A stretch of 64,000 nucleotides of DNA from Datnioides undecimradiatus (GCA_008933995.1 WARS01000090.1:2923501-2987500), one strand, 5' to 3'. Counted from the first letter of the stretch, positions 1 to 12,161 are shown. The notes: generated by a model from the sequence alone, not told the origin. Numbers and translations are program-made.

Positions 1-1363
1 ATTACAGTAAACCAAAGGCTATTTAGACAAATGGAGAGATGGCACCATTATTGAAAACTTTGAAAAACCTTCAGTTTTCAGCTCAAGTTCAATGATTTTC
101 TCTTTAACCCAGCTATCAGAATGGTAATAAGGGGTTTAACTGTGTTAAGTACAGTTCATCCAACACTTCCTGCAGCTGCTTCTAACAGAAAAACCACTGG
201 GAGAGTTTTAATGTGAAGCAACTGTTGCCTTTAAGACCGATGGTAGCCACCGATTTTACCTCCTGGTCCAGTAAAAGTGTAGATTTGGACATTTTAGTAG
301 TTTTCGTGGGCTGATCAGATTAAAACATTGCAAAGAAAAAAGGAAGACGCAGCCACAACAGGTGCTCACTGCGCGTCCAATTTATAATAAAAATAAAAGC
401 ACCGAAGAGCGAGAGTATCGTGGTTACAGGGTGCTGTGTGGGTGTATGAGCCTTACTTCAGTTCTAACAAAAAACCAGCTGGGAACGGACACAAGATTGA
501 TGAGAGCAGTCAGAGTGAACCAAAACAATGAGCTGAAACATATTCAAAACTCAGTAGAGTGGAGGGAAACTGTGGAACTGGGTAAATATTCTCTATGGGT
601 TTGTCGTTGCACGCACTTGTTGATATAAAAATATAGATTATGTGGAGCCTTGACTTCAACTTGTTCGTCCTAACTAAACTTAACAGCTGCATTGTTTTTC
701 ATACGTAGAACAGATGCAAATGTCATGTTGAATTTGTGCTTATGGCTCAATTTTATCGGTGGTGAAGTGAAACCACTTTGTATAAACATGAAATGTGTTT
801 CCCCAAAAAGAGATGGACGCTGACCTCTGACCGGGGTCGCTCATTGCCGTTTGGAGACCAGGTTGGAAAAGCAATCAGCTCGAGGCAGGATTATGTTTGA
901 AGATTTAAAGTTTCTCATTTAACCCCCTTTTAGATTAGGCCCCGTTTGATTGTGCGCCTGTTTGATGAATCGTGCAAACTCATTTCTTGGTATTCTTCTA
1001 CAAAATAAAATTTTAAAAATGTTTTCTTTCTTCCTGTAAAACAAGCCGTGACGTGCTCACATAAGCTTGAACCAACCGATAATGACGTGGCCAACATCCA
1101 AACTTTGGGTCTGTTATCACTGTAATTCTCTATTTTGTCATGACAGGCCTCTTTTCACACAAATCAGCAACATACCCTTGAAATGCAGGACTTCAATCAG
1201 TTTTCCTAAGCTGGTACAAACTCCAGAGAACATTAAGTGCCTTTCAAAAATAAGGTTTACTAAGCGTTGTCTATTAAACAAAACCAAATCGCTTTTAATT
1301 GGGTCAGTTGGACATGAGCAGGTATGGAGGCTGCACCGTCATCACCTGCATTAACTTGGCATT
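1..1363. other. Non-coding spacer, no gene seen
   Basis: AT-rich single-copy-looking DNA with no open frame that resembles a protein. The only structure I can support is one decayed copy of a dispersed repeat near 500-560, listed separately. An octamer motif ATGCAAAT lies near 714, which may be chance. Confidence 0.6.
500..560 (+). repeat. Dispersed repeat family, decayed copy A
   Basis: The segment around CCAAAACAATGAGCTGAAA (about 520-538) recurs, with changes, near 27516, 40083 and 41842. The four copies share this core and the purine-rich sequence after it. Only the core is clear in this copy. The longest copy is at 41634-41885. The family looks like a non-autonomous interspersed repeat that I recall from percomorph genomes, but I cannot name it from the sequence alone. 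Confidence 0.5.
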
Positions 1364-1442
1364 GGGGGGGGCGGTTGTGGCTCAGAGGTGGAGCGGTTGC
1401 ATGCCCGAGTGTCCTTGAGCTGGAGACACTGAACCCCTGAAT
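1364..1442 (+). repeat. tRNA-derived SINE fragment lacking the B box
   Basis: A G run leads into a tRNA-like start whose TGGCTCAGAGG (1378-1388) fits the RNA polymerase III A-box consensus. It passes directly into GCATGCCCGAGTGTCCTTGAG and GACACTGAACCCC. In the teleost repeat that I recognise, these parts lie well downstream of the A box. The stretch between them, which holds the B box and the GGTTCGA motif, is missing, so this is an internally deleted copy that should not be transcribed by polymerase III. Family membership comes from recall of the shared pattern. Confidence 0.6.
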
Positions 1443-4400
1443 TTCAGCGAGCCGGTGAACCTGTTGACCTACGAAGCAGATTGCGATCAGATGGACTGCA
1501 TGTGACAGGAGGTTCCAATATTGTTGTTTTTCCCCAAATACAAACGGATACAGTAAATAAACAGAAGGCGCACCGAAACTGTCAGAGCCGCTCCAGATGA
1601 CTGGTGTGTTTTCGGCGAGAACTGTACATGTGCGATGACGCGCCGACACCCGTCAGGCAGGGGGGGGGGCCCGCTGTCACGATTCAAGTACAATGTGGCT
1701 CTCCCTCTGTGTCGTCTTGGCTTTGACGCCTCAGTTCCTGTTGTCACGGTTAAAGCACACAGTGTAACACTACCGGAGCATTGTCTTTAAAAGCAAAAAC
1801 AGAAGTCTCCCCCATACCGACACCTGTCACATTCACCTCTGTACACCCAGATTGTCTGCAGAGGAGAAGCTCCGAGCGCATCAGGTTTAGCGCTCATAAA
1901 GCCGACGCTGCCTCGTCTCTTGCCTGAAAAACTCCATTTAATGTTTCCACTCCTTTGAATATAGTTTGGGTGTGCGATTATGGGCAGATACGTGCACAGT
2001 TAACTGTTGAAACCTGCGCTTCACCCACAGCTGCTGTACTTGTATAGTTGGACGGGAATTATGTGATAATGTGAATTATTAATGTTATTAAAAGTAGAAA
2101 ATTGGAGCTGTAAAAAGATGGAAAATCAAACCCTTTTGCCTCTGGAGAGCATATTAAACTCTGAACAGAATGTGTAATATTAAAAAACATCTCAGGACGC
2201 AGTGCGTTGCCAGTTTATCATAAACAACAATATGAAACCAGTGCAGTCCCACAATTACATCTCACCATCTGTGCTACTTTGAGGCAGATGGACTCAATAA
2301 AGTAGCAGTTTTGTATATTTAATTGGAAATATAAAGTTAAATTTGTTGTTTATTAATAATAATCTTGAGAGTTTCTTCTTTTATAACACATTACAACACA
2401 CAAATATATATATATATACAGACACCGAGCGCTGGCTGTTGATGCTCCTCAAACCATCTTGAGGAGGAAGAAGCACGGCGTCAGCAAACTCAAATTAATT
2501 TTGACTTTTTTTCAGGAACTTGCAGCTGCGGTTCGCGGCCGCTTTGTCGATATTCGTTCAATATTATTAAAAGGGGGCGGTAACGTGTGCGTGTCTGTGT
2601 TTGGATGGCCGCCCGAGGCAAATCATTCTGTATTACACAAGACAAAAAAAGTATTGGTTTCGTAAAGTACAAGACAGGAGAGACTGTAAATTCTCATTCC
2701 AATGATCCATGGCTTTCTCAGTTATAGGGAGCTTCATAGTGAAGCAAAGGAAAGAGCACCCTCAACCTTTCAATTACAGCCCATAATCATAACTCAGGGC
2801 CATGACAGCTCTGTCCTCCTATATTTGGCCACGGTTTCTATTTATCCTAATGCTACACTAAACAAACAACATCTCACGAGCTTATTGATGTCCCCAAACA
2901 TGTAAACAGATTGACCAAATCCGATGAAACATTATATATAGCTCCTTCTCATCTTCAGTGCCATTGTCACAAAGAATAGTTGCCATGCCACTTCTCAAAT
3001 GTGGCCCTCCAGGGGCAGACGCCTCTCCCTTTTAAGTCCTCCTTAATGTTTTTAATGCACTGCGAAACAGTAGAAAGCAACAATAACAGGAAATACTGCC
3101 AAGAGAGAGGGAGACAGAAAGAAAGACCATCTTTCAAGACCTTTCCTCGTCATCCGTTTTTTCTTTGTAATTTTGGTTTCTCTCATGTTTGACATCAAAG
3201 ATGTTGAAATTGTTTTCCCCGATGTTGTGTACTCTGTAATTATTAATCTGCCTTGCAAGACGACTGCCTTTGGGGCAAAGTCAGACACAAAAGGCCCCTC
3301 TCTGGATCTCTGATGTGGAGCAACACACAAGGAAGAAAGGAGTAAAAAAGAAAAATGGGAGAAGGGGGGGGAAAAAAGTGCGACGCTGCCACCAAACTAA
3401 AAGTGTGAACTTTCAGACAATAGCTGTAAACTTTGAAAGACAGAGAAAGAGGGTGCCAAAGAAGGCTGGAAAATGAAAAGCTCGAAGTAAGACACAGAGG
3501 AAGAGAAGGTGAGGCGAGGCTTTAAAAGTGCCTTGTTGTTATGACAGTGCCAGGTGACGGGATAGTGACTAGATGCAGTAATGAGGTACTCAATTCTTCC
3601 AGGCTCACTCAGCTCCGACACTCCTTCTTAACACCTTGAACTGATTAGTCACCATTCACAAAACTTCAGCCTGTGGATTGTGTGGATGCGGCGGCGCAGC
3701 TCTAAAAGACCGCGGCGGCTTCACACCGATATATTTGCACCCATGATCGACGCCGGCCTCCTCTGCTCGGGATGTGTTGCCATGGAGTGGGCAGGATGTC
3801 CAAACCAAACCGCAGCTTTACGGGAGAGGCAGCGTCGAGAGAAATGATGTGCAGAGCGCAGCGCCGGCCAGTTTAATTTAAAAATGGGCAAATGTTCCTG
3901 TTAAGCATTTATATAAATGCGTATAAATGATGCACAAATATGTAGTGTTTATGAATGAGCCATTAAACACATCATACTTACATTATAAAGTGTTATAAAC
4001 CATGTTTAAACTGAAATATGCCGCTTGTGAATAGCAAACGGTACTCACTGAAAAAGTAGCTAATTACATTACTTTGCTAATTACCCAGCTTTCGTCACTC
4101 AACTCCACCCCGTCGGAAGTGCCTTTAAACAAATCCAACACACCCACGCACTTGTTTATTTAACAGGTGTAGGAACTGACGGCGAGACACTGCGGTCAAA
4201 CGAGCAGCCAAACTACTTTACGCCTACTGAATTTACCTTTAAAACATAATTAATCACAACGTATTTCATTTCGGCGGAGCTCCTGTTACTCAGCTGTTAG
4301 CGGTGCATGTATTTGATGTGTACTTTCATTTCTGGCCCATGTCCCGCCTGCTTAACATACAGGGAGCAGGGTTTATGACATATACTGTAGATGCATTTGT

Positions 4401-5040
4401 ACACATATACTTAAGGCTTTACTTTACTGGAGCTGCCACATCCTTCATTTTCATATACAGTCTTTTTTACTGTAACATATCGGCCCTCTGTATGGCAGCC
4501 ACCAACACGACCTGTTACCAATAAAAGAAATCACATATGTCACTGTAAAATGTGACTTCATAACACATCACGGCCCACCCGGACTGGAAGGGGAACGATA
4601 TGATAAGGTGACCTTGACAGTTCACTTGCAGGCTGGGTTATCCCCCTCCCCCCCACTACCTCCACTGGCTGTGAGCCGCTGTTTGCTTTACAGTGTCTGT
4701 TTTTGAAAACTGCATTATGTTATGTCGAACGTCTTATGCCTTTCACAGTCAGTCTTCAGCGATCCGAGCCAAGCAGTTTTACCTTGCCTGACTGCGCGTA
4801 GCACTACGGAGGAGGGAGAGCTGACATGGTGGCTACACTGAGGTGCTGATAGTGAAATCCCATTAGCTGCCCTCCCACTGACGCCAAACTGACATCAATA
4901 GGAAGAGCCAGAGCAGGTGGGTGGTCTGTCACTCTCTCGGTGCGCACTGGCAGGAAGAACCTGCTCGCGCACGCACACAGCTGGGAGAGCGCTAGCACGT
5001 CGCTGCTAATGTGCTGTGCCTGTCACTGATAGCGTCTGTG
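1443..5040. other. Non-coding spacer with homeodomain-type sites
   Basis: No supportable gene. It contains a ten-G run at 1660-1669, a short AT repeat near 2405, a purine-rich stretch around 3350-3480, and a CG-richer patch around 3690-3850. Two exact copies of GCTAATTAC (4059-4067 and 4076-4084) start 17 bp apart. TGACCTTGA at 4609-4617 is a complete estrogen-related-receptor/SF-1 type half-site on the minus strand. Function of any of these is unproven. Confidence 0.5.
4059..4084. promoter_or_regulatory. Paired homeodomain motif, two GCTAATTAC copies
   Basis: The nine-base word GCTAATTAC occurs twice with 17 bp between the starts. The TAATTA core is bound by many homeodomain classes (LIM, paired-like, Vsx, Dlx). 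Repetition of the flanking bases as well as the core is why this stands out from the general AT-rich background. No promoter or gene lies nearby, so if it works it would be as part of a distal element. Confidence 0.3.
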
Positions 5041-5640
5041 TGTGCGGAGTGGCATTGATGGCGGCGGTGGCGGCGGCGGCGGCGGCGGCAGTGGGGGGTT
5101 TTGCGTTTGTACACGAAGCCCACAATTTAATATGACGGACAATAATACAGAGCGGAAATAAATTCACTTTCTAGTTTCAGCCAAGGCAGAGGTGGAAGGA
5201 GACAGATAGAAATAAATGAGCGACCAAGAAAGAGCCGCAGAAGTGAACAAACCATTAAAAAGGAGGAAAAGGGGAATGCCAGCTCCTACGTGGCCACCAA
5301 TTTAAAATGGTTTCTGGTCAGGGGAAGTGGCAGGAGTGGATGCCCAAATTAGAGAGGTCCTGGTCGGATCTTAGGAAACCCTGTTATCCTCGGCATGCCG
5401 GCATTCCAGCTAGCGAGGAGCATGGGAGCAGGAGCCACCCGGACAATGTTTGGTTCAGACGAGATGGGAGGGCCCCGCTTCGTGGCGGATTTTCCGAACC
5501 TCTGAAACCACAAGGCGCTCGGGAAGACGGGGGCCGGGAGCCTATCGATCACAGCCGGAGCTGTTTGCTGTTTGCTGTCAAACACGCTGCCAGGGAGGTC
5601 CCCATCAACAGTCGAACGTAATCGTTCGCTCGTAGAGATG
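5041..5640. other. GC-rich block, GGC repeat, open in several frames
   Basis: The block begins with a GCG repeat (5061-5089) directly after an ATG at 5058. That frame gives a 25-residue alanine-rich peptide ending at 5135, too short to call a gene. From 5307 to 5621 the + strand is open in one frame, with a second + frame (5450-5635) and a minus-strand frame (5349-5585) open across the same bases. This follows from high GC rather than from coding. No protein family is recognisable. A conserved non-coding element or a CpG-rich regulatory piece is the likelier explanation. A transcribed exon cannot be excluded. Confidence 0.35.
5061..5089. repeat. (GCG)n trinucleotide repeat
   Basis: About ten GCG/GCA triplets interrupted once by GTG. 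Read in the frame of the ATG at 5058 it would encode polyalanine, but the frame stops at 5133-5135. Confidence 0.9.
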
Positions 5641-5664
5641 AATACGCTCGTCGCCCTCGTAAAG

Positions 5665-5683
5665 TTTTTTTTTTTTTTTTTTT
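5665..5683. repeat. Poly(T) tract
   Basis: Nineteen consecutive T. Confidence 0.95.
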
Positions 5684-6210
5684 ACACAGATTTCAGATGA
5701 GATGCTGCAGGGCTTGGGTTGTTTTGGAGGAGTGCGTGCTTTTTGGAATAACGCAAGCGACAGTTTTAATCTCTTGCATTAAATTCAACAGGCTGCAAGC
5801 AGATCTTTTTCATTATCCGTGTTTCTTGCCCCACATTATAGTGTCACAATAAATTGTTCTGCATAGTATTAAAACTCTACTTTCATTTTACCTACTGTCA
5901 CATGTTAGGCCACTGTGCAGAAATGAAAGAGCATCGGTTCCTCTTTGTGAGACCAAGTTTGTCCTGTTAGAGATAAGGAATGCGCCTGCTTATCATCGTG
6001 AGTAAGTGGGTGGAAACATATGTGGTTTCAAGTAAAGTACATGAACATATGGATTATTCTTATAAGGATATATATTTATTTGAGCATTTGTGGAGAGAGA
6101 TTCATCCACAGAACTCATCCAGATGGTAAGGACATTCAAACCAAAGCTAGATCAAAGGAAAGCCAAAGAGAGAGAGGGGACTAAAAGGCAGACAGCTACA
6201 GCAGGAAAAA

Positions 6211-6231
6211 AAAGAAGAAGAAGAAGAAGAA
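6211..6231. repeat. (GAA)n repeat
   Basis: About seven GAA units following an A-rich lead. Confidence 0.9.
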
Positions 6232-6657
6232 AAGTGAAAATAATAGAAAGATTATATATTCATCGCCATCAAAACAGGCTTCTTTGCTTCCAATTCGTGG
6301 GAGTACAGACTACCGCTGTCGGCTCTGCGGGGCTTTCGCTTCAATGCCCGCGCGTACGTATGCGCGCATGCATTAGCCAAATGACAATCACGGCTATAAA
6401 CAGGAGAGGGGAACATTAATGCCATTTTATCGTTAAGGTCACAAGAGTCAAGATGAAATGTGACGCAAGCATAAAGCGACGAGACAGCTCGCCACAGATA
6501 TTATGTATCTGATGAGGAGCCCGGGAGAGAAAACAGCCCTCTTGTACGAACCAAATCGCCCTTCTCTCTTGTTTACAGCTGAAGGGCCTTGATATACCAG
6601 TGGAAGGGGATGCGGGCTGGTAATGGCGAGGAGGCGGCAGGGGTGATTTCGGAGGAT

Positions 6658-6689
6658 GGGGGTGTGGGGGCGGGGGCAGCAAAGGGGGG
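6658..6689 (+). other. G-quadruplex motif
   Basis: Four G runs of five, five, five and six bases, separated by loops of three, one and seven bases. This satisfies the standard G3+N1-7 rule with ample margin on the + strand. Confidence 0.7.
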
Positions 6690-7538
6690 CTTATGTTATC
6701 TGTTAGGCTTTGCCTGTCCAGTGCATTACGAGCCCTGCATCGCTCATTTCATGGCAAGTGTACTGGAACAGATTATCACCGGCTGGAGAGAGAGAGAGAG
6801 CGCGAGAGAGAAATGGTGGTGTGGGGGGGGGTTAGGGGTGGCCGGGCCTGGTTTTGTAGTCAGAAGATGAGCAGCAGAGTGAGCAGCCTCCAAATCCCTG
6901 ATTATGCACACCCCTACAATTGCCTCACATTATCCACCGGTTTATTGACTTTATTTATTTACTGTGGCGTTCAGCAGGTTTCTCTCTCGCCGACGCCTAT
7001 GCTCCAAAATCATTTCTGTGCTGCTTTACAGGGAAAAAAAAAAAAAAAGTTTTCTCTGTCTGAATAAGCAATCTAACTTTTCAAAAACCAGTGAGACTGA
7101 TTCATTTGCTTGGATTTTGGGGGGTTTGCACCGTCGACAGATCTTGCAGTGCCTCACACTGCTGCATTGTCACCGTGTCCACATCACCTGTCACTGATTT
7201 TCACCAAAACACTCCTCGGGGAAAGTCAATTTCACCGAGGCGTAACCTCAAAAGAAGCCAGAGAACACGGCATTGTGCTGTGTGCTGTATGTTTTGAGGC
7301 TCAAAGGTTTACGATCGCAGAAGCCACATGGCCGGCTCAGGAGGAAGCCATTTTGTGGCTTTCCTCCGCATCTGTTGATCCCCGTGGATACTTCCTGCCT
7401 CTTGTCTTCTGTGAAAGATGAGATGACAGCAGACCACCGGGCGAGGATGGGATGCCTTTGCCCCGGGGGAGGCAACAACTGGAGTCATCTGGTGGCCTAA
7501 ACTTGGCCAAAGGCTCTGGAGAGGTAATGCAGTTGTTT

Positions 7539-7561
7539 GGGGGGGGGCGGGGGGGGGGGGG
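7539..7561 (+). repeat. Near-pure poly(G) tract
   Basis: Twenty-three bases, all G except a C at 7548. Such a tract is often a sequencing weak point, so its length is uncertain. Confidence 0.85.
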
Positions 7562-8411
7562 TGCAAAGGAAAAGATGACCTCTCAGTCTGTGGCCATTTA
7601 GTGTCAACGGCTGTCCCGTATCTCAGACAACGTGTCTGTTAACGCCTTCAGCGCCCGGCTGAACACACAAAGCTCAGGTAGAGCAAAGGGACATCCGCTG
7701 TAATGACATCACGGCAACTTAGCGTTGATTAAAAGCTAAGCCGTAGAATCAAGCATCCTCGGCGGTGATGACGTAAAGGTTCTCGAGTGTTTGGGTCAAT
7801 CTTTACAGCTGCTTGATGTGCGGCGATCAAACATTACAGAAACAGACAAACCAACTGTTATCACTTTTCCCACTGACAGCCCGTTTTTACCGTCCCGCCT
7901 CTATATGTTTAGCTAAACTGTTTCCTCGGCAGCGCTCGCTGACAAATTAACTCCTCATTAGAGACTCTCAGTCAGTTTAAGGAACAAAGGCAGTTTTGTT
8001 CTTCAAGCTGAGTGGTGCTCGTGTGACAGGCGCGTCTGTTTTCCGCGGATCTACGACTGAGCCCAGTGAATTCTCAAATGCTCCGTGTAAAATAAAAAGT
8101 TTTGACGTGCTGCACGGACGTTTGTGAAACGTGGTCCGAATTAATGTGTACATACACAAATACGCAGAGAGTCACGCAGTTTCATAGATCTACCAATGAA
8201 AAAGTCCTTAAAAGTGCAAAACAGCAGCACGACGACGAAGCGTCCACGCTGGCTATAAACTGAGCTGTCGCCGAGGAGCGCGATCGCTGGTCAAGATGAC
8301 AAACAAGTGCTGACGTTTAATGTGTTAAATACTCATTTATTCAACATAAGAATTTAATCAGGGTCTGGACCCAAAAATACTACTAGTACTATATCTTGTA
8401 AGCCGTACAAG

Positions 8412-8832
8412 TGTCATGGTTTTGAGTATCTGTTTGGTTATTTCCTGTTTTATTTTGAAGAGTCTTTCCTCGTGTGTCTTGGTTTAGCTACTTCCTGTCT
8501 TTTTCCCACCTGTTTCATCGCCTGTGTTCATCAGTTTCACCTGTGTCTGGTGCATATATAGTGTACACCATTCACTTTGTCCTTCGCCAGTGCATTTAAT
8601 ACATTGTGCTCAAAGCCCAAGCGATCTTTAAGTGTTGCCTAGCATGTTTTGGATTTCGTTGTCTTTGGATTTTGCCTGCGACCACCATGGATGTGTTTGC
8701 CTTCTGGATTACTCTTCCTGTTTTTGCCTCTGCCCTTCTCATCCACCTGTAAGCCTCTGTGTTCATCATTAAGATGACGTTATCTGCATTGTTCATGTGT
8801 GCTCATGGTATCGTGGTGTGGTCCCACAGTGT
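8412..8832 (+). repeat. CT-rich interspersed repeat, copy 1
   Basis: This segment and 20185-20603 follow the same order of landmarks: TGTCAYGG at the start, CTTCCTGTCTT, a CACCTGT cluster, a ...CAGTTTCACCTGT / TAGTTTCACCTGT block, a pyrimidine-rich middle, then CACCTGTRAGCC followed by TGTGTTCA. The two are diverged but collinear, as expected for two old insertions of one family. The pattern is familiar from teleost genomes. I cannot assign a class, and I see no coding capacity and no clear terminal inverted repeats. Confidence 0.6.
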
Positions 8833-9028
8833 CTGTCTGTCTTCAAATCATTTAATACATGCTGGAAATATGATACCGCTGATTTCCATGAGCATACTGA
8901 ATCCTGTGGGCATCTGACCGAGTTGATCCAGCTATGCATTTGCTCTGTTGTACTGCGCCAGGTAAGGTTGCTGCAGCAAGTCCACACAAAACAAAATCTG
9001 GCATAGACATGCAACGAAACGATTGAAT

Positions 9029-9065
<37 letters not shown>

Positions 9066-10870
9066 GTGTTTGCTCTAGTTTCCACTGGTCCTCCTCATCA
9101 ATAGAAAACAATAATGCTTTGAGCGTGCCAGCTCCAGCCAGACAGCTAATGACCTGCTTGATGAAACCTAGGAGGCCAAATCCCTTAGATTTGTTGGAGA
9201 CAGAGATCTTCTACTTATTCCATGGTTGCAGAAAATACTGGTTTTTGGTTGTCTGGCCTGCGTCTGTTTCACGGGGCAACTCAAACCAGTTCCAGCGTGT
9301 GCATGTTATGTTAAAATTCATATACCTGTGACAGTAACCCGTCTCCATGATACATGTTAACCCTCAACGCGCTTTGCAAATCGATGACGATGATGACACA
9401 GCTCCCCTTTTGGCCCGCTGCAAGTCACCGTGGTTTGAGCGCAAATGCCCCTCCGACGTGTCCCGATGTAGAGTATAGAAGGACCTGGCAATACATGAAA
9501 ATGATTACAAAATGGATTATATATAGCCGCATAATAAGCCCCACAGTTCCTCGCCATTTAGCTCTGGTTTGGTGGTTTGGTCCTGGTTCGATGCTGCTGC
9601 AGGGCTGCGTGTTGATTCTCAGTGGGCTCGAAGGGAAGAGCAAAACTTGCCTCCACAGGGGGTCGTTTGATTCAGCGTTACTATAAAAATACCCTTTAAC
9701 AGAGCCTTAAAATCTCCTTACGCATGTGTTTAAACGCCCAGCGGTGTTGTAAACGAAGCTTTCCTCCGTGGGCTAGCATCGGCCATTGTCATCTCTCTCT
9801 TTCTGTCTCCTTTTGTACGAGCACCCACCACAGGGGTGTGCCAGTAAGACCAGTCCTCTTTCTTCTCTCCTTTCCCCCCTGATCTGGACGGAAAACAAAG
9901 CATTCAAAGAAGAAGAAAGGTTCTTATCTGAGGCGGGGAAAAGGTTTTAACCCTGGAAGCCAGAGCAAAGAAAAGTCAGAGGTTGTTCAGCCTTTTCTGT
10001 CTCCCTCTCTGCTTCTGTTTCTGTTTCTCCCCGTCTCTCCCTGCTTTAGTGTTCCTGAGGGGAGCGCGCAGTGGGCCGCATATTTGTGTTGCTGTGTGCC
10101 CACTTTATACCGCGCTCCCCTGCCGAGCGGGGCTACGCAGCGTGGAGTGAAAGGCCATGCTGGAATGCCTATAATGCACTGTGGAAACTGTGACTGCTTT
10201 TGATTTAAATGGTTTCAGATGCGCCTTTTGGAGGTGCACAGTGAGAAACAGCTGGTTGCTGTGGCTATTGATATGCACAAGAAGAGCGTTGAGGCTGTTA
10301 AAGTAGCCCCGTAGGCTGGATTTCGTGAAGGATCTTGCCAAAACATGGCTCTTATCCTCATGTATCTAGTTTTGTTATGTAGATAGATGTTTTTAGGAGA
10401 TCATCACGATACCGATTTGCAGGCGTCCTTTCATAACACCCAGCACTGAACTGATCTACACATACAGGCATATTATACTGTCAAATTACCATATGAGAAT
10501 TACATTTAAGCTCTGAACTGTGACAATGAGCATCGGCCTATCTGCTGCTGAATTCCTCTGAAGACAGTTCTTTGAAAAATCTTCTAAAAGACTGTAGATT
10601 GCTTTTGATTAAATGGGCTTTAGTTGATGTCCCAGAGGAAAAATAATCACATGGCGGCGACTCCGAAACTAACCAGGAATCTATATTCTAGATGCATTTA
10701 AAGGCGCGGTTTAAAGTTTGTCAAACAGGGCACATTTAACAAGAAAGAAAAGACCATGAAGTTTTTGTCTTTTGGGGGATTTAGGATTCAGTCGGTGCTG
10801 AGCTCCAATGAAGTTCAATTTCCTTCCGGGTCCTTTGGCTTTGTCTGTGGTTGAACTGACCCGATGTGAT
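8833..10870. other. Non-coding spacer with a (GT)16 microsatellite
   Basis: Contains the GT tract at 9033-9064. Otherwise I see no gene. Open frames at 9354-9686 (+) and 9357-9643 (-) overlap each other and show no recognisable protein. Confidence 0.5.
9033..9064. repeat. (GT)16 microsatellite
   Basis: Thirty-two bases of uninterrupted GT. Confidence 0.95.
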
Positions 10871-11110
10871 CCTCCCTGACTCGGGGCGTGTAACTGCGGG
10901 ATTTGGAGGCAGAAAAAAACGCCCACTGCCACAGAGAGAACAGCCGAGCGGGACGTAGGCCCGGCCGCTCACCTTTGATGGTCCTCCGTCACACGCTGCT
11001 CAGCTCAGCCAACGAAGCTCAGTCAATTTCAGCTACCGACTGAGCTGACTAGACCGAGCGTAGAGGAGAGGTTGAGCTTGTTATCACCTACAGTACCGAG
11101 CGTATTCTGA
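10871..11110 (-). other. CpG-rich patch with possible minus-strand donor
   Basis: On the minus strand the sequence AAAG|GTGAGC places a good splice donor with the exon ending at 10973 and the intron starting at 10972. The sequence upstream on that strand (10973 to about 11110) is moderately CpG-rich and could be a 5' non-coding exon, but it has no ATG I trust. The same bases read on the + strand contain ACCTTTGATG, a TCF/LEF-type site, which is a competing explanation. Two nested 9-bp inverted repeats lie inside: 11016-11024 with 11038-11046, and 11000-11008 with 11040-11048. Confidence 0.25.
11000..11048. repeat. Nested inverted repeats, GCTCAG-type
   Basis: AGCTCAGTC (11016-11024) pairs perfectly with GACTGAGCT (11038-11046) around a 13-base loop. 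TCAGCTCAG (11000-11008) pairs perfectly with CTGAGCTGA (11040-11048). The right arms overlap, so the two hairpins are mutually exclusive folds of one RNA or DNA strand. Confidence 0.7.
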
Positions 11111-12161
11111 GATACTCTTTAATGTTCATATGGCATCTTAACACAAAGAAGAGAAGCAACACTGTCAAGCTATATTTGTCTTCAGATGAAAGCTGATGTA
11201 TGAGCGCTCGCTTTCAAGGATAAAGAAAACAGGTTTGTTGTCTAAGCTTTGTGTGATTCGAACTCTCTGTACTGTACGTCTGCAGGTATAGTAGCTGCTC
11301 TAAATATTCTCACACAGGAATGTGGTTCCTCCAAAGATCTCATCTGTTTAGGTTGGAGAAACAGGCAGCCGTATGACCTAAAACCCGATAAGCCTGATAG
11401 TAATGGGCATCATGTTTGTTGTATGCCAATCAGGAACCAATCAGTAACAAGAGACATCCTACACACACCCTGCCTAACAGTTGCATGTTTTTGTCCATTT
11501 TTAGGGGAACGTCTGTATATTTTAACCCTATTTTCCCACGTTTAGGTGTCCGAATGACTGCGAGGGACCGCAACAAACACTTTTAGTTGACATACATCGA
11601 TTGGATGCATTTGCCCAATATTGAGCATATTAGCCAAACTCGTTAGTGGACCAGTTGTTGTCACTGTTACTCATCAAGACCTCAAAACATGGGAAATATA
11701 CAGATATTCCAGTTTAAAATGTATTGTAATGTTAGCTGACTTAAAACAATTTACAACGACAACAGCTGTGTCCTATTTTATCCATGTCGCTGTGTTGAAA
11801 GACAGATTCCCTGTTTTGAATCCCGCCTACTGAAACAGCCATAAACAGGGACAACACCCGACCGATCTGAACTGCAGAACAAACCTGAAATGTTGGAGGG
11901 GATTCGGAGGTCTGGAGCAGCCTGCTGAAGCTGAGGGAAAATGATTTCGATTCAATATCTGAACAAGTTTCCAGAATCACAAACCAAACTTCCAACCATC
12001 CTGTTGTTTTTCCTCTTCAGTCTCCTCAGAATGATTTCAAACTGCTTTCCTTTCTTTTTCGCCTGGCACACAGAAGTAATTTACTTCATGAAGAGGAGCC
12101 ATTGTTGTGTTCTAAATGCTGTGAGAGAGTGTGTCAGTGCAAAGCGCACATATACCAGCAG

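Larger units (their letters stand above)
5641..8411. other. Spacer with homopolymers and G-rich tracts
   Basis: No supportable gene. It contains a 19-T run (5665-5683), a GAA repeat (6211-6231), a strong four-tract G-quadruplex motif (6658-6689), a GA repeat (6786-6800), a 15-A run (7034-7048) and a G run broken by one C (7539-7561). TGATGACGTAAAG near 7767 is a CRE/ATF-like site. Overlapping open frames across 6.4-7.6 kb are low-complexity or mutually overlapping and are not credible genes. Confidence 0.5.

Noticed and set aside
5058..5135. Polyalanine microORF from the GCG repeat
   Set aside because: Only 25 codons. The repeat alone explains it.
9574..9600. B-box-like GGTTCGATGC suggesting a tRNA or SINE
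   Set aside because: No A box at the right distance and no cloverleaf can be drawn.
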